64,000 nt of DNA from Paraflavisolibacter caeni (GCF_025628885.1 NZ_JAOTIF010000001.1:434001-498000); one strand, 5' to 3'. Positions 51,483 to 61,602 are shown, counted from the stretch's first letter. Numbers and translations: made by a program. The notes: generated by a model from the sequence alone, not told the origin.

Positions 51483-54400
51483 ATGAAAAGGAAATCGCAG
51501 CTTTCAATACTCCTCTTTTTCTTCCTGACATTTTGGGTACTTTCTGCCTTTAAAGCCACAGCGCAGAATCCAAACGGTTCAAATCCTAAACTGCAACAAG
51601 ATACATTGCGGATTGTAAATGCCGAAAAGATAAATGCAACCACGGTGGAAGTAAGACTTTCGAACCAGCAACGTATGCTACTTGACTTTTATGGTGATAA
51701 TATTTTTCGCTTGTTCTATGATAAGACAGTAAGCACCTTCCGCGATCCTGAAGCACAACCATCTGCAAAAATTTTAGTGGACAGTCCGCGAAAGGCTATT
51801 TCAAAATTGCAGGTAAGCAGCAATAGTAACAAGATCAACATCAGCACCGGGAAAATAAATATTGAGCTGGAAAAAGCTTCAACCCGTTTGAAAATATTCA
51901 ATAAGGAAAATAAGCAGGTAGTGGAAACGCTTGCACCCGTTCAGTTCGACAAAAAACAGGTAACTCTGGAGCTGAAAGAAAATCCCCAGGAATATTTTTA
52001 TGGTGGCGGTGTGCAGAACGGAAGATTCTCGCATAAAGGAAAAATGATTGCCATTGAAAACCAGAATAGCTGGACCGACGAAGGCGTGGCCTCTCCCACA
52101 CCTTTTTACTGGAGCACGAACGGTTATGGCCTGATGTGGCATACTTTCAAAAAAGGGAAATACGATTTCGGCGCAAAGAGAAAAGGCGTTGTAATCCTTT
52201 CGCATGAAACCAACTATTTGGATGTGTTCTTTATGATTGATCAAAAACCGGTTTCGCTGTTGAATGATTTTTACCAGCTTACCGGCCATCCGGTTCTACT
52301 CCCCAAATTTGGTTTTTATGAAGGCCATTTGAATGCTTACAACAGGGATTACTGGAAAGAAGATACCAACGGAATTTTATTTGAAGATGGCCGTCGTTAT
52401 AAGGAAAGCCAGAAGGACAATGGCGGAATTAAAGAATCGCTGAATGGAGAAAAAAATAATTACCAGTTTTCGGCCCGTGCTGTGGTTGACCGTTATAAAG
52501 CATACGACATGCCTTTGGGCTGGATACTTCCCAATGATGGATATGGAGCTGGTTACGGACAAACAAGTCAATTGGACAGTAATATTCTAAATCTAAAATC
52601 TTTTGGCGACTATGCAAGGCAGCAAGGTGTACAAATCGGGTTGTGGACACAGTCGGACCTGCATCCTAAAGACGGTGTCAGCGCTTTATTGCAACGTGAC
52701 ATTGTGAAAGAAACAGGCGTAGCCGGTGTACGGGTGTTGAAAACGGATGTGGCCTGGGTGGGACAAGGTTATTCATTTGGCCTGAATGGTGTTTCCGATG
52801 TAGCGAAGATCACGCCGCTTCATGGCAACAATGCCCGTCCTTTTATCATTTCCCTGGATGGATGGGCTGGAACACAGCGCTATGCAACCATATGGACCGG
52901 CGATCAAACCGGCGGCCAATGGGAATATATCCGCTTTCATATTCCTACCTACCTGGGTTCGGGATTATCCGGGCAACCCAACATCACCTCCGATATGGAT
53001 GGCATTTTTGGCGGAAGAAATCCAATTGTCAATACGAGGGACTTTCAATGGAAAGCTTTTACTCCCATGCAATTGAACATGGACGGATGGGGCGCCAACG
53101 AAAAATATCCGCATGCATTAAACGAACCTACCACCTCTATCAATCGCACTTATTTAAAATTGAAATCGGAACTTATCCCATACGCATACAGTATTGCCAA
53201 ACAAGCGGTGAACGGTTTGCCAACAATGCGCGCCCTGTTTCTGGACTATCCGAATCAATACACCTTAGGCAAATCCACACAATATGAATACCTGTATGGT
53301 CCTTCTTTTTTGATTGCGCCGATTTATATGGCAACCAAATCAGATAAAGAAGGCAATGATATTCGCAATGGCATTTATCTACCAACGGGGACATGGATTG
53401 ATTACTTCTCCGGTGATGTTTATGAAGGCGGTTGTATTCTCAATTATTTTGAAGCGCCAATCTGGAAACTGCCTGTGTTCGTTAAAAGCGGAGCAATCAT
53501 TCCCATGACCAACCCGAATAATAATGTTTCAGGGATTGATAAAGGATTGCGTATTTATGAAGTGTATCCTGCAGGTAAAACTTCTTTTACCGAATATGAT
53601 GACGACGGACTTACACAAGACTATAAAGAAGGCAAAGGCGCCACTACTTTGATCCAATCTTCTGTAGCAAATAACACAGCCATTATTACGGTTCATCCAA
53701 CAAAAGCAAATTTCAGTGGCTTTGTAAAAAGCAAAACGACTGAATTCCGCATCAACCTAACACAACAACCTACAGCAGTTAGTGTTAAGGTAGGTACAAA
53801 AACTGTAAGATTAACAAGAGCCGCATCCAAAGAAAATTTTGTAAACAGCACCAATATTTATTTCTATGATGCCGCTCCCAACATGAACCAGTTTGCTACC
53901 AAAGGAAGCGAATTTGAAAAAGTGAAAATGATTAAAAACCCTCAGTTACTTGTAAAAGTTGCCGCAACAGATATTATCGCTAATGCGGTAATGCTCACCA
54001 TAAACGGATTCCGTTTTGAGCCTGCTGATCATTTACACAAATTATCCGGTGTAATAACAGCTCCTGTAAAAGCACAGGTTTTAGATTCCAACACAGAAGC
54101 TTATACACTGAAACCTACATGGAGCAGAGTGTCCAACGCCGATTATTATGAAATTGAATTTAACGGGCAACGTTACATGAATATCAGGGACACTGGTTTA
54201 TTGTTTGGTGATTTAAGGCCTGAAACAAAATACAGTTTCAAACTGCGTTCTGTAAACAAAACCGGAAGTTCAGCATGGAAAGAGTTTTCAGCCATCACAA
54301 AGAAAAATCCATTGGAGTTTGCCATTAAAAATATTGTTGCTGAAAATACTGTGCCTGATCAGGGCGGCAGTAAAATTTCAAAATTGTTTGATTTTGATGA

Positions 54401-55328
54401 AAGTAGTATGTGGCATACGAAATGGGGTGCCAAAGCTGTTCCATTTGATATAGTGATGGATCTGATGTCGGTGAACCAGTTGGACAAAATTCAATACTTG
54501 CCACGTGACAAAGGCAATGGTATTTTGCTGAAAGGAAGCATCTTCTATAGTATGGACAAAATCAATTGGAAAGAAGCAGGGTTTTTTGATTGGGCCGTGA
54601 ACGGAGATACAAAAGAATTTATATTCAATAATCATCCTACGGCACGTTATATCAAAATATCTGTAACCAGTGGTGTTGGCGATTATGGATCGGGCCGTGA
54701 GCTATATGTTTTCAGAGTGCCTGGTTCTGAAAGCTTTATTCCCGGCGATATTAATAACGATCACAGGATTGATGATAACGACCTTACTTCTTATATCAAT
54801 TACACCGGTTTAAGAAAAGGCGATAATGATTTTGAAGGTTATGTAAGCAAAGGTGATGTGAACAAAAATGATTTGATAGATGCTTTCGATATTTCTAATG
54901 TAGCCACCCGTCTTGATGGTGTTGTGAACTCGGATCAAAAGGATAACTTAAGTGGGAAACTGGAGATCAGCACTGATAAAATCTCATACAACAAGGACGA
55001 AGTGGTTGAAATAAAAGTAAACGGCGTCAACTTAAATTCGGTAAACGCTTTAAGTTTTGCATTACCTTACAATCAACAGGATTTTGAATTTGTAGGCATT
55101 GTTCCGGTCAATGTGAAAAACATGGAGAACATGACTAATGACCGACTGCACAGTAATGGCAAAAAAGCATTGTATCCCACTTTTGTCAATATAGGCGATG
55201 AAGAACCATTAGAAGGAACAGCAGAATTGTTTGTCATAAAGCTGAAGGCTAAGCGTAAAGTGGATTTTGATTTGAAACCGATTGATGGCATTTTAGTTGA
55301 CAAGCATCTGAATACAGTTAAATTCTGA
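51483..55328 (+). CDS. Multi-module glycoside hydrolase family 31 with dockerin and cohesin-like domains
   Basis: A 1281-residue exported enzyme (ATG 51483, signal FFFLTFWVLSAFKATAQ). GH31 alpha-glycosidases cleave alpha-linked sugars by retention. Asp422 in LKTDVAWVGQGYSFG is the likely nucleophile and Asp474 in IWTGDQTGGQWEYIRFHIPT the likely acid/base. The barrel is followed by a C-terminal beta domain, a fibronectin-type-III-like segment (about 873-943), an F5/8C (discoidin)-like domain (about 943-1079), a dockerin-like pair of calcium loops (GDINNDHRIDDNDLT and GDVNKNDLIDAFDISN, about 1089-1149), and a cohesin-like domain (about 1156-1281). Having both dockerin and cohesin on one chain is notable. 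Substrate unknown. Confidence 0.93.
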   Translation: MKRKSQLSILLFFFLTFWVLSAFKATAQNPNGSNPKLQQDTLRIVNAEKINATTVEVRLSNQQRMLLDFYGDNIFRLFYDKTVSTFRDPEAQPSAKILVDSPRKAISKLQVSSNSNKINISTGKINIELEKASTRLKIFNKENKQVVETLAPVQFDKKQVTLELKENPQEYFYGGGVQNGRFSHKGKMIAIENQNSWTDEGVASPTPFYWSTNGYGLMWHTFKKGKYDFGAKRKGVVILSHETNYLDVFFMIDQKPVSLLNDFYQLTGHPVLLPKFGFYEGHLNAYNRDYWKEDTNGILFEDGRRYKESQKDNGGIKESLNGEKNNYQFSARAVVDRYKAYDMPLGWILPNDGYGAGYGQTSQLDSNILNLKSFGDYARQQGVQIGLWTQSDLHPKDGVSALLQRDIVKETGVAGVRVLKTDVAWVGQGYSFGLNGVSDVAKITPLHGNNARPFIISLDGWAGTQRYATIWTGDQTGGQWEYIRFHIPTYLGSGLSGQPNITSDMDGIFGGRNPIVNTRDFQWKAFTPMQLNMDGWGANEKYPHALNEPTTSINRTYLKLKSELIPYAYSIAKQAVNGLPTMRALFLDYPNQYTLGKSTQYEYLYGPSFLIAPIYMATKSDKEGNDIRNGIYLPTGTWIDYFSGDVYEGGCILNYFEAPIWKLPVFVKSGAIIPMTNPNNNVSGIDKGLRIYEVYPAGKTSFTEYDDDGLTQDYKEGKGATTLIQSSVANNTAIITVHPTKANFSGFVKSKTTEFRINLTQQPTAVSVKVGTKTVRLTRAASKENFVNSTNIYFYDAAPNMNQFATKGSEFEKVKMIKNPQLLVKVAATDIIANAVMLTINGFRFEPADHLHKLSGVITAPVKAQVLDSNTEAYTLKPTWSRVSNADYYEIEFNGQRYMNIRDTGLLFGDLRPETKYSFKLRSVNKTGSSAWKEFSAITKKNPLEFAIKNIVAENTVPDQGGSKISKLFDFDESSMWHTKWGAKAVPFDIVMDLMSVNQLDKIQYLPRDKGNGILLKGSIFYSMDKINWKEAGFFDWAVNGDTKEFIFNNHPTARYIKISVTSGVGDYGSGRELYVFRVPGSESFIPGDINNDHRIDDNDLTSYINYTGLRKGDNDFEGYVSKGDVNKNDLIDAFDISNVATRLDGVVNSDQKDNLSGKLEISTDKISYNKDEVVEIKVNGVNLNSVNALSFALPYNQQDFEFVGIVPVNVKNMENMTNDRLHSNGKKALYPTFVNIGDEEPLEGTAELFVIKLKAKRKVDFDLKPIDGILVDKHLNTVKF

Positions 55329-55737
55329 TTTTTTGTGGAATTTTTTGGAAGCGATCAACTGAGCATGGCATTATCGATGAAGAAGGAAAATGGGCTGCTA
55401 TTGATTATACCGACTTTGACCGCGAGTATGGACAGTGGTTATAACCTGGGGTACTGGTGGTTTTGGTGGGCCAGTACCGGCACTTATTAGCTCTCCCGTT
55501 TGATTAGATACACATAAGTTTCAAAAGGAATCAGTTAAACTGAATTCCTCATATATAGGCAAAATCATAACTTCGAAAACTAAAACTCTAATTGATTCTG
55601 GCACTAAATAAGGATGGGCTTACAGGAACTTACAAAGCCGATACTTAGTGTGTAAGGCAAAGACAAAAGTACCCGCTGCAACCTAATCATGTCTCAACAT
55701 AAATTTTGAAATGGTAACGATTTGAGGAGGTGGGAAA
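55329..55737. other. Gap with a coding-like fragment
   Basis: After the GH31 stop, a frame from about 55346 to the stop at 55442-55444 reads ... TEHGIIDEEGKWAAIDYTDF ... and ends in GQWL. It is coding-like, so it may be the last piece of a lost gene, but it has no start. The rest of the 409 bases has no gene; AGGAGGTG (55725-55732) is the ribosome-binding site of the next gene. Confidence 0.4.
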
Positions 55738-57270
55738 ATGAAACGATTTATCCATTTTTGTATTTTTTTGATGGTAATTGTTTGCCATTTTGCATGTGAG
55801 AATGCAACTGTAAGATCAGTAAGATTAGATCCCGAAATTACTGACACCGCCGAGTCATACGCAATCAATATAAAAGGTGACAGCATTTCCTATTTTCATT
55901 GGGCTGCTGAGGATGAGATATTAGGATTGCCAAAAACTGCATTTGGCGACCTGGATAGTATAATTGCTCGAGGGTATATACGTGTTCTTGTCCCCTACTC
56001 AAAAACCTACTACTACGTTGAAGGAATGAAAAGGTATGGTCTTGCCTATGACCTGCTCAATCTTTTTGAGAAAGAACTGAACAGGCAATTGAACTTCAAT
56101 CCTCCCAGGGTACATGTCATTTTTATGCCCGTCAGTCGGGAGCATATCTTGCAATTATTGAATGATGGTTACGCGGATATGATAGCATCGGGTTATACGA
56201 TAACCCCAGAGCGAGAGAAGCTAATAGACTTTTCATTACCAACTGTAACTGGTGTAAAAGATATTGTGGTAGGAGGACCTTCGGCGCCGCCTATTCAATC
56301 AATTACGGATCTCGCTGGTCAACATATATATATACGCGAAAACAGCAGTTACCAGGCTTCATTAATAAGGCTTAATGATTCGCTTCGAAGAATCGGTCTC
56401 AAACCTGTGCATATTGAATTTATAGGTCATTATCTTGAAGCGGAAGATATGCTTGAAATGGTAAATGGAGGATTGATCCCCTACACCATAATTGCTGAGG
56501 ATCTTGCAACGCTTTGGAATAGTGTGTATAAGGACCTGAAAGTATACACGAATATTGCAGTTAAAACTAACGTGTCATATGGATGGGCATTCAGGAAAAA
56601 TTCACCAAAATTAAAAGCCGCTGTCAATAAATTTATTCCGACTATAAGAAAGGGAACGACGACCGGGAACATGCTCTATGACAAATACCTGAAAAATAAA
56701 GAAAGGTTGCGTAACGCTCAAAGCCCGGAAGCATTGGCGGCTTTAAATAACTTTAGAACCTTGTTTCAAAAATACGGAAATGCATATTCACTTGACTGGC
56801 TGTTACTGTCAGCCCAGGCATTCCAGGAGTCTCAATTGAAGCAGGAAACAGTGAGCCATGCCGGCGCGGTAGGTCTAATGCAGTTGCTGCCTTCTACAGC
56901 TGCAAATCCTCCTATCAATATACCCAATATAAAAAATGCCGAAAATAATGTTCATGCTGGTGTAAAATACATGCGATATTTAATTGACAATTATTTTTCC
57001 ACGGAACAAATGGATACATTGAACGTACATCTTTTTGCATTGGCAGCGTATAATGCGGGACCCGGAAATGTTAGAAAATTAAGAAGAGAGGCCATGGAAA
57101 AAGGTCTGAATGCAAATGAATGGTTTAATAATGTAGAGATTTTAGCGGCACAACATATCGGGGTGGAACCGGTTCAGTATGTGAGCAATATTTACAAGTA
57201 CTATAGGGCTTACATGGTGCTTAAACATTATAAAGTTTTAAGAGACCAGCATAAAATTGCCAAAAAATGA
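55738..57270 (+). CDS. MltF-like lytic transglycosylase with substrate-binding domain, lipoprotein
   Basis: MltF-type enzymes cleave the glycan strands of peptidoglycan; the binding-protein-like domain regulates activity in relatives. The 510 residues start with a lipoprotein signal (FIHFCIFLMVIVCHFACEN, anchored Cys around residue 20), then an SBP_bac_3-like domain (about 70-310; LAYDLLNLFEKELNRQLN, IASGYTITPEREKLIDFS) and a lysozyme-like SLT domain (about 340-490) with catalytic Glu in AQAFQESQLKQETVSHAGAV and GLMQLLPSTA, AAYNAGPGNV. It is predicted to face the outer membrane periplasmic side. A strong Shine-Dalgarno precedes it. Confidence 0.93.
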   Translation: MKRFIHFCIFLMVIVCHFACENATVRSVRLDPEITDTAESYAINIKGDSISYFHWAAEDEILGLPKTAFGDLDSIIARGYIRVLVPYSKTYYYVEGMKRYGLAYDLLNLFEKELNRQLNFNPPRVHVIFMPVSREHILQLLNDGYADMIASGYTITPEREKLIDFSLPTVTGVKDIVVGGPSAPPIQSITDLAGQHIYIRENSSYQASLIRLNDSLRRIGLKPVHIEFIGHYLEAEDMLEMVNGGLIPYTIIAEDLATLWNSVYKDLKVYTNIAVKTNVSYGWAFRKNSPKLKAAVNKFIPTIRKGTTTGNMLYDKYLKNKERLRNAQSPEALAALNNFRTLFQKYGNAYSLDWLLLSAQAFQESQLKQETVSHAGAVGLMQLLPSTAANPPINIPNIKNAENNVHAGVKYMRYLIDNYFSTEQMDTLNVHLFALAAYNAGPGNVRKLRREAMEKGLNANEWFNNVEILAAQHIGVEPVQYVSNIYKYYRAYMVLKHYKVLRDQHKIAKK

Positions 57271-58056
57271 AACGAGATAACGAATTGAACGCGCTGGATA
57301 TTATGCTCTGTCTCCTTATTCCCATTTTCCTTTGCGGGCAAACATCTCGTACTCGTTATAACACAGTATAAAACAAACGCCTGCGGCTACATAAAAACTA
57401 CGCTTAAGGAAAAGGGGCCTGGGGATGGCTGTCAAAATGCAATTCACCATCTAGGCCCCCTGCGCATATGCCACTCTGTTGTACAAAAAATCCTGCTTTA
57501 TAAAAAAATGTTCTAATTCTCCTTATAAAACGTGATTTCTTAAAGAAATCCTAAAGGCACCATGTTGACCAACTGTTTATTTTGGAGGATAAAAACATGA
57601 TTTTAATACACCAAAATTCGTCATTTGTAATTTGAGGTTCGTCATTTAATGTTCCGGTTTTGTACAATGCGTTCCTGCTGGGTTTTCAAACCATCGTACC
57701 TTAACGCTTCGGTGGTACTGATAAGTTGTAAGAGTTCGAACATGAGAATAAGCTATTGTTGATTTCAATTATCTATTTGCTGGGATTTTACCTATAATAT
57801 CATACTCGCCATTTTTATATGGACCTCTAATACCATCAACAGAACCAGCATTATTAACATTATTTATTGCTAAAACAAAACAATTTGTAAAACGCCAATT
57901 GATTTTGCTTTTGTGTTATACAAAGCAAAACAGGGAAACTAACAACGATGAAAGGTATAGAGGCATTTAAACCAGCTTTATCGATTATCATCATTGGTTC
58001 TTCTGAGAGAACGTCTATTTACGTATGCCTATAAACCTTAAACGTCCATTTTTATT
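57271..58056. other. Gap of 786 bases, no intact gene
   Basis: No gene is supported on either strand. A 34-codon frame overlaps the MltF-like stop codon (57267-57371) and looks like chance. Most of the region is A/T-rich. A coding-like minus-strand fragment lies at 57769-57915 (listed separately). Confidence 0.5.
57769..57915 (-). pseudogene. Coding-like C-terminal gene fragment
   Basis: On the minus strand 48 codons, bounded upstream by a stop at 57916-57918, read ... NNVNNAGSVDGIRGPYKNGE ... and end in GKIPANR before a TAA. There is no start codon at the upstream end. Composition is coding-like (few runs, no low complexity), so it is probably the tail of a lost gene. I do not recognise the family. 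Confidence 0.35.
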
Positions 58057-59796
58057 ATGAGAATTATGCACTTTTGTTTTTCAAGAAAGTATGTAAGCTA
58101 CTCGCTGCTTACAATGTTAACGATTGCTTTACTGTTTGCCTGTAAGAAGTCGGAGGATGTAGCCAAGCCGCCGGTTATTGCCTATGCACAAAAAATAATA
58201 GTTTGTTCTGAAGATGCGCCCCTGCTGCCGGTAAGGCCTGATAGTACGGGCGGCGCCATTACAGAATACTCAATATCTCCAGTGCTGCCAAAGGGCATCG
58301 TGATTGATAAGCTCAGTGGTGTTATCAGCGGTACGCCCAGCGATACGCTGACGCCCACCCAGTTTGTTGTTAAGGCTATGGGCCCCGGTGGTTTTGATAC
58401 CGACACCTTGACCCTTGCTATAGGAACAGTTGGCTTTAATTATGGTACCACGCCTACTTACACTTTCGAGTTAAATTCAACAGCATTGAACACTACGCCT
58501 TTATCGCCTACTATCATTGCCGGTACATTCAGTCGGTATTTTGTATCACCTTACCCGGACAGTCTGTCTTATTATGGTCTGACCTTTAATCCCCAAACAG
58601 GTCAAATAAGTGGTTCGCCGGCTAAACTGACTTCTTCCACTGAAGTACCAAGACCATATACTGTTACCATTACAGGTATCAGTTCTGCCAATAAAGCGGC
58701 CTCTGCTACTATAAGCTTTATTCTTAATGATTGGAAACCGAACTTCACCTACACGTTCAAAGGATCTTTTACAGCAGGTACTGATATTGGTCCTAATCTT
58801 CAACCAACTCTACTAACGCCTTCTGGCCTTGGTCTGATTAAGAAATATATCATTGCGCCAGGCAGTCCTGCTTTACCTGCAGGTTTAACGCTGGATGCTA
58901 CAACCGGGAAAATCGGGGGCAATCCTACGGCAGCGGCTAATGTAACTGTTGTGGTGCGCGGTATGAATACTGGTGGATACACGGATGTGAATGTGCCTTT
59001 GAAAATTGACGCTACAGCTATAGCTCCGCAAATCAACTATATGTTGGCCTGGACTAGTGGTAGTCTGATAGATACTGTTTGTGCGCGAATCGTATCGGGT
59101 GGTACCATTTATCTCACCAGGAATGATAGTACTAATTTAACAGGTACAGGCGCTGCTATACCTGCCATGTATCTGAATCCTTTGCTTTTGGCTGGTCAGC
59201 CATCTAATTATAGTGTGAGTCCTGCGTATAGCAGCACTACGGATGGTCTTAGCTTTGCAACTGCTACCGGTATTATTTCCGGCGCTGCAAAAACCGGAAC
59301 CGCGACGATTGCTGATCGTGCAGTGACTGTTAACAATGCGGCACCCGGTGGTCCTGTTGGTACATTTAATGTGAAAATTGTAGCCAATAGTCCCTACTTT
59401 ACTTATAGTTCCGGTATGAAAAGATCCGAGTTAAGTAATTCATTTGCCTTCCTTCAAAATCAGCCGGTAAGTGTAGCGACAGCTACTCCGAATGGATATC
59501 CCGGTTACACTACTACTCAATTGGCAGCTGTTGGTAGTTTAGGAGGTGGAACCTATGCTATATATCCGACAACTTCCACTACGCCAACTCTTGCGTCTCT
59601 TGGGTTGACATTTAATACCGCTACGGGTGCTATTAGTGGTACGCCTACTTCGAATACGATGAGTAATACTAATTATCCTAGTTATTATTATCTGGTTGTA
59701 GGAACAAAAGCTGATGGCTCGTTTACTTTCTATAAAATACGTATAAGAGTATTTAGGAACGAGACAGATTGGATGAATTTGCAAGTGTATCCTTAA
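58057..59796 (+). CDS. Lipoprotein with putative-Ig domains
   Basis: The 579-residue protein has a lipoprotein signal (LLTMLTIALLFACKKSEDVA, Cys29). At least four repeated modules follow the pattern GLTFNPQTGQISGSPxxxxxxxxYTVTxxxxxG (He_PIG, putative-Ig type), for example ISPVLPKGIVIDKLSGVISG, GLTLDATTGKIGGNP and GLTFNTATGAISGTPTSNTM. Such proteins are exposed and help bind or present substrates near SusC/D systems. No catalytic residues. A hairpin follows (59817-59844). Confidence 0.85.
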   Translation: MRIMHFCFSRKYVSYSLLTMLTIALLFACKKSEDVAKPPVIAYAQKIIVCSEDAPLLPVRPDSTGGAITEYSISPVLPKGIVIDKLSGVISGTPSDTLTPTQFVVKAMGPGGFDTDTLTLAIGTVGFNYGTTPTYTFELNSTALNTTPLSPTIIAGTFSRYFVSPYPDSLSYYGLTFNPQTGQISGSPAKLTSSTEVPRPYTVTITGISSANKAASATISFILNDWKPNFTYTFKGSFTAGTDIGPNLQPTLLTPSGLGLIKKYIIAPGSPALPAGLTLDATTGKIGGNPTAAANVTVVVRGMNTGGYTDVNVPLKIDATAIAPQINYMLAWTSGSLIDTVCARIVSGGTIYLTRNDSTNLTGTGAAIPAMYLNPLLLAGQPSNYSVSPAYSSTTDGLSFATATGIISGAAKTGTATIADRAVTVNNAAPGGPVGTFNVKIVANSPYFTYSSGMKRSELSNSFAFLQNQPVSVATATPNGYPGYTTTQLAAVGSLGGGTYAIYPTTSTTPTLASLGLTFNTATGAISGTPTSNTMSNTNYPSYYYLVVGTKADGSFTFYKIRIRVFRNETDWMNLQVYP

Positions 59797-59816
59797 TTTT
59801 TAATTTGTCATTAATC

Positions 59817-59844
59817 GTAAAGCCCTGTTTAGGCAGGGCTTTAC
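59817..59844 (+). terminator. Intercistronic hairpin, possible weak terminator
   Basis: GTAAAGCCCTG (59817-59827) and CAGGGCTTTAC (59834-59844) form an 11-bp stem with a 6-base loop between two lipoprotein genes. There is no T run after it, so it may attenuate rather than terminate. Confidence 0.5.
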
Positions 59845-59868
59845 ATTCATCCATAAATATTATTATTC

Positions 59869-61533
59869 ATGAACTATAGATTATCAGGAGCAATATGCGC
59901 TTTACTTTTTGCATCAGTCCTATTTAGCTGTAAAAAAGAATCGCAGGTTGCCCAGTTTCAGGCCGTCACCTTTAAGTTCGGCGCCGATACTACGTCTATC
60001 TCTATTGATAATGCTGTTCAGGTATTGAAAAATATGCCCCGCAGTTGTGATGTAACACAATTGAGTGCAGCAGCAGTTTTGCCTGCGGGTTATAGCATCA
60101 GTCCTGATCCGGCTGTTGCCAAAGATTATACAAAAGGAGTAACCTACACCATCAATACTAACCAGGGTAAGAGCTATTCTGTGCAAATAACCGCCCCGGT
60201 ATATGATGCAGTGAACAATCCTTATGGCATTTATACTCCTAAGCAGTTGAGTGATATTCGTAATGGGCTAAATGACAGTTATGTATTGATGAACGATATC
60301 CAACTGCCTGATATGACAGCCTCCAATGCCAATGCGATTACCGGCATCAGTGATTATAAGTATAATGGATGGTACTCTATTGGCGCCACTTATGTAAATG
60401 GAGGTAAAGTGGCGTTCAGGGGAACACTGGATGGTCAGAATCACATTATAAAAAACTTCGCCACTATAAATCGTCCTGATGGAGTACCTCCGCCTGACGG
60501 TTTTGTTCCGGGTAAAAATGGTAAAAATGGCGATGGCATATTTGGATTGGCGGTGCGTGCTACTTTCAAAAATATAGGCATTCAACTGAGTCCTGAAGGC
60601 ATCGTTGATCTTGATGATAGGGAGAATGGAACTGGTCAAGTGGGTAGCCTTTTAGGGGCTGCTGACTCCACTACGGTTACAAATTGTTATGTAACCGGCA
60701 ATGCGTCAATATCGGGAAAAACATATACAGGAGGTCTTTTAGGCTATATCAGTAATTCTACAATTAGTAAATGCTATGCTGCATTAACGCCTTCAGCGGG
60801 TAGTGTCGCTATTAAGTCAGCCAGTGACGCGGGAGGATTGATAGGAGGGGCTTTGAATAGTGATATATCCGATTCTTATTCAAGCTGTTCTGTGCAGAGT
60901 AGAGCGTCTATAGGAGGACTTATTGGTTACGTCAATACATCTGCTGTTAAAACCTGTTATGCATCCGGCAGCGTGAAAGAAACGCCTGAAAATACTGTAG
61001 GTAGCTTAGTAGCTTCTAATAGTCTTGGAGGGCTGATCGGTAGCGTGAATTCTATCTCGCCTGCTACCAGTAGTATTCAAAATTGTTATGCAACAGGTGC
61101 AGTTGCTGGTGCTAATGGCACTAATACAAATTTTCATAAAGGATCACGTATTGGTGGGCTGATCGGGCAAATCTCTCCTGCTGCAGGCCCTGTTTCTGTT
61201 ACCTATTGTTACGCTATGGGTGCTGTTTCGCGCGTGTCGACAAGTGATACAGCTCCTTACCTGATAGGAGGGCTTGTGGGCAATACGCCTAATAATGTCT
61301 TTGTTTTCAGTGGCGTATGCACTAATTATTGGGATAAAACAACTACCGGTCGGGCTAATCTGGGAGGAGGCGATGGATCGCTTGCCCAGGATAATAGCAT
61401 TACCGCCAATGGAAAAACAACTGAAGAGATGAAAACAAAAGCTACATTCCTGAACTGGGATTTTTCAGCGGTATGGAATGTGGTGGCAGGTACTAATAAC
61501 GGCTATCCAAATTTGCGTTCCCTGAATAAATAA
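59869..61533 (+). CDS. GLUG-repeat lipoprotein
   Basis: The 554-residue protein has a lipoprotein signal (ALLFASVLFSCKKESQ, Cys21), a short N-terminal domain, and a long series of GLUG-like units (motifs such as GGLLGYISNSTISKCYAA, GGLIGGALNSDISDSYSS, GGLIGYVNTSAVKTCYASGS, GGLIGSVNSISPATS). Each unit is about 40-50 residues with a conserved Cys-Tyr. GLUG proteins are usually surface adhesion or protease-associated modules; function here is unknown. It lies upstream of the SusC-like gene on the same strand. Confidence 0.85.
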   Translation: MNYRLSGAICALLFASVLFSCKKESQVAQFQAVTFKFGADTTSISIDNAVQVLKNMPRSCDVTQLSAAAVLPAGYSISPDPAVAKDYTKGVTYTINTNQGKSYSVQITAPVYDAVNNPYGIYTPKQLSDIRNGLNDSYVLMNDIQLPDMTASNANAITGISDYKYNGWYSIGATYVNGGKVAFRGTLDGQNHIIKNFATINRPDGVPPPDGFVPGKNGKNGDGIFGLAVRATFKNIGIQLSPEGIVDLDDRENGTGQVGSLLGAADSTTVTNCYVTGNASISGKTYTGGLLGYISNSTISKCYAALTPSAGSVAIKSASDAGGLIGGALNSDISDSYSSCSVQSRASIGGLIGYVNTSAVKTCYASGSVKETPENTVGSLVASNSLGGLIGSVNSISPATSSIQNCYATGAVAGANGTNTNFHKGSRIGGLIGQISPAAGPVSVTYCYAMGAVSRVSTSDTAPYLIGGLVGNTPNNVFVFSGVCTNYWDKTTTGRANLGGGDGSLAQDNSITANGKTTEEMKTKATFLNWDFSAVWNVVAGTNNGYPNLRSLNK

Positions 61534-61602
61534 TCAATTAAAAACTACATTCCTGGTCATTCTCTTAATGGCTCCCTGTGGAGATGAATGTGTAAGTGTT
61601 CT

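Noticed and set aside
57267-57371. 34-codon frame overlapping the MltF-like stop codon, with a hydrophobic stretch and a Cys
   Set aside because: Too short, no family resemblance and no ribosome-binding site; chance is more likely than a small lipoprotein.
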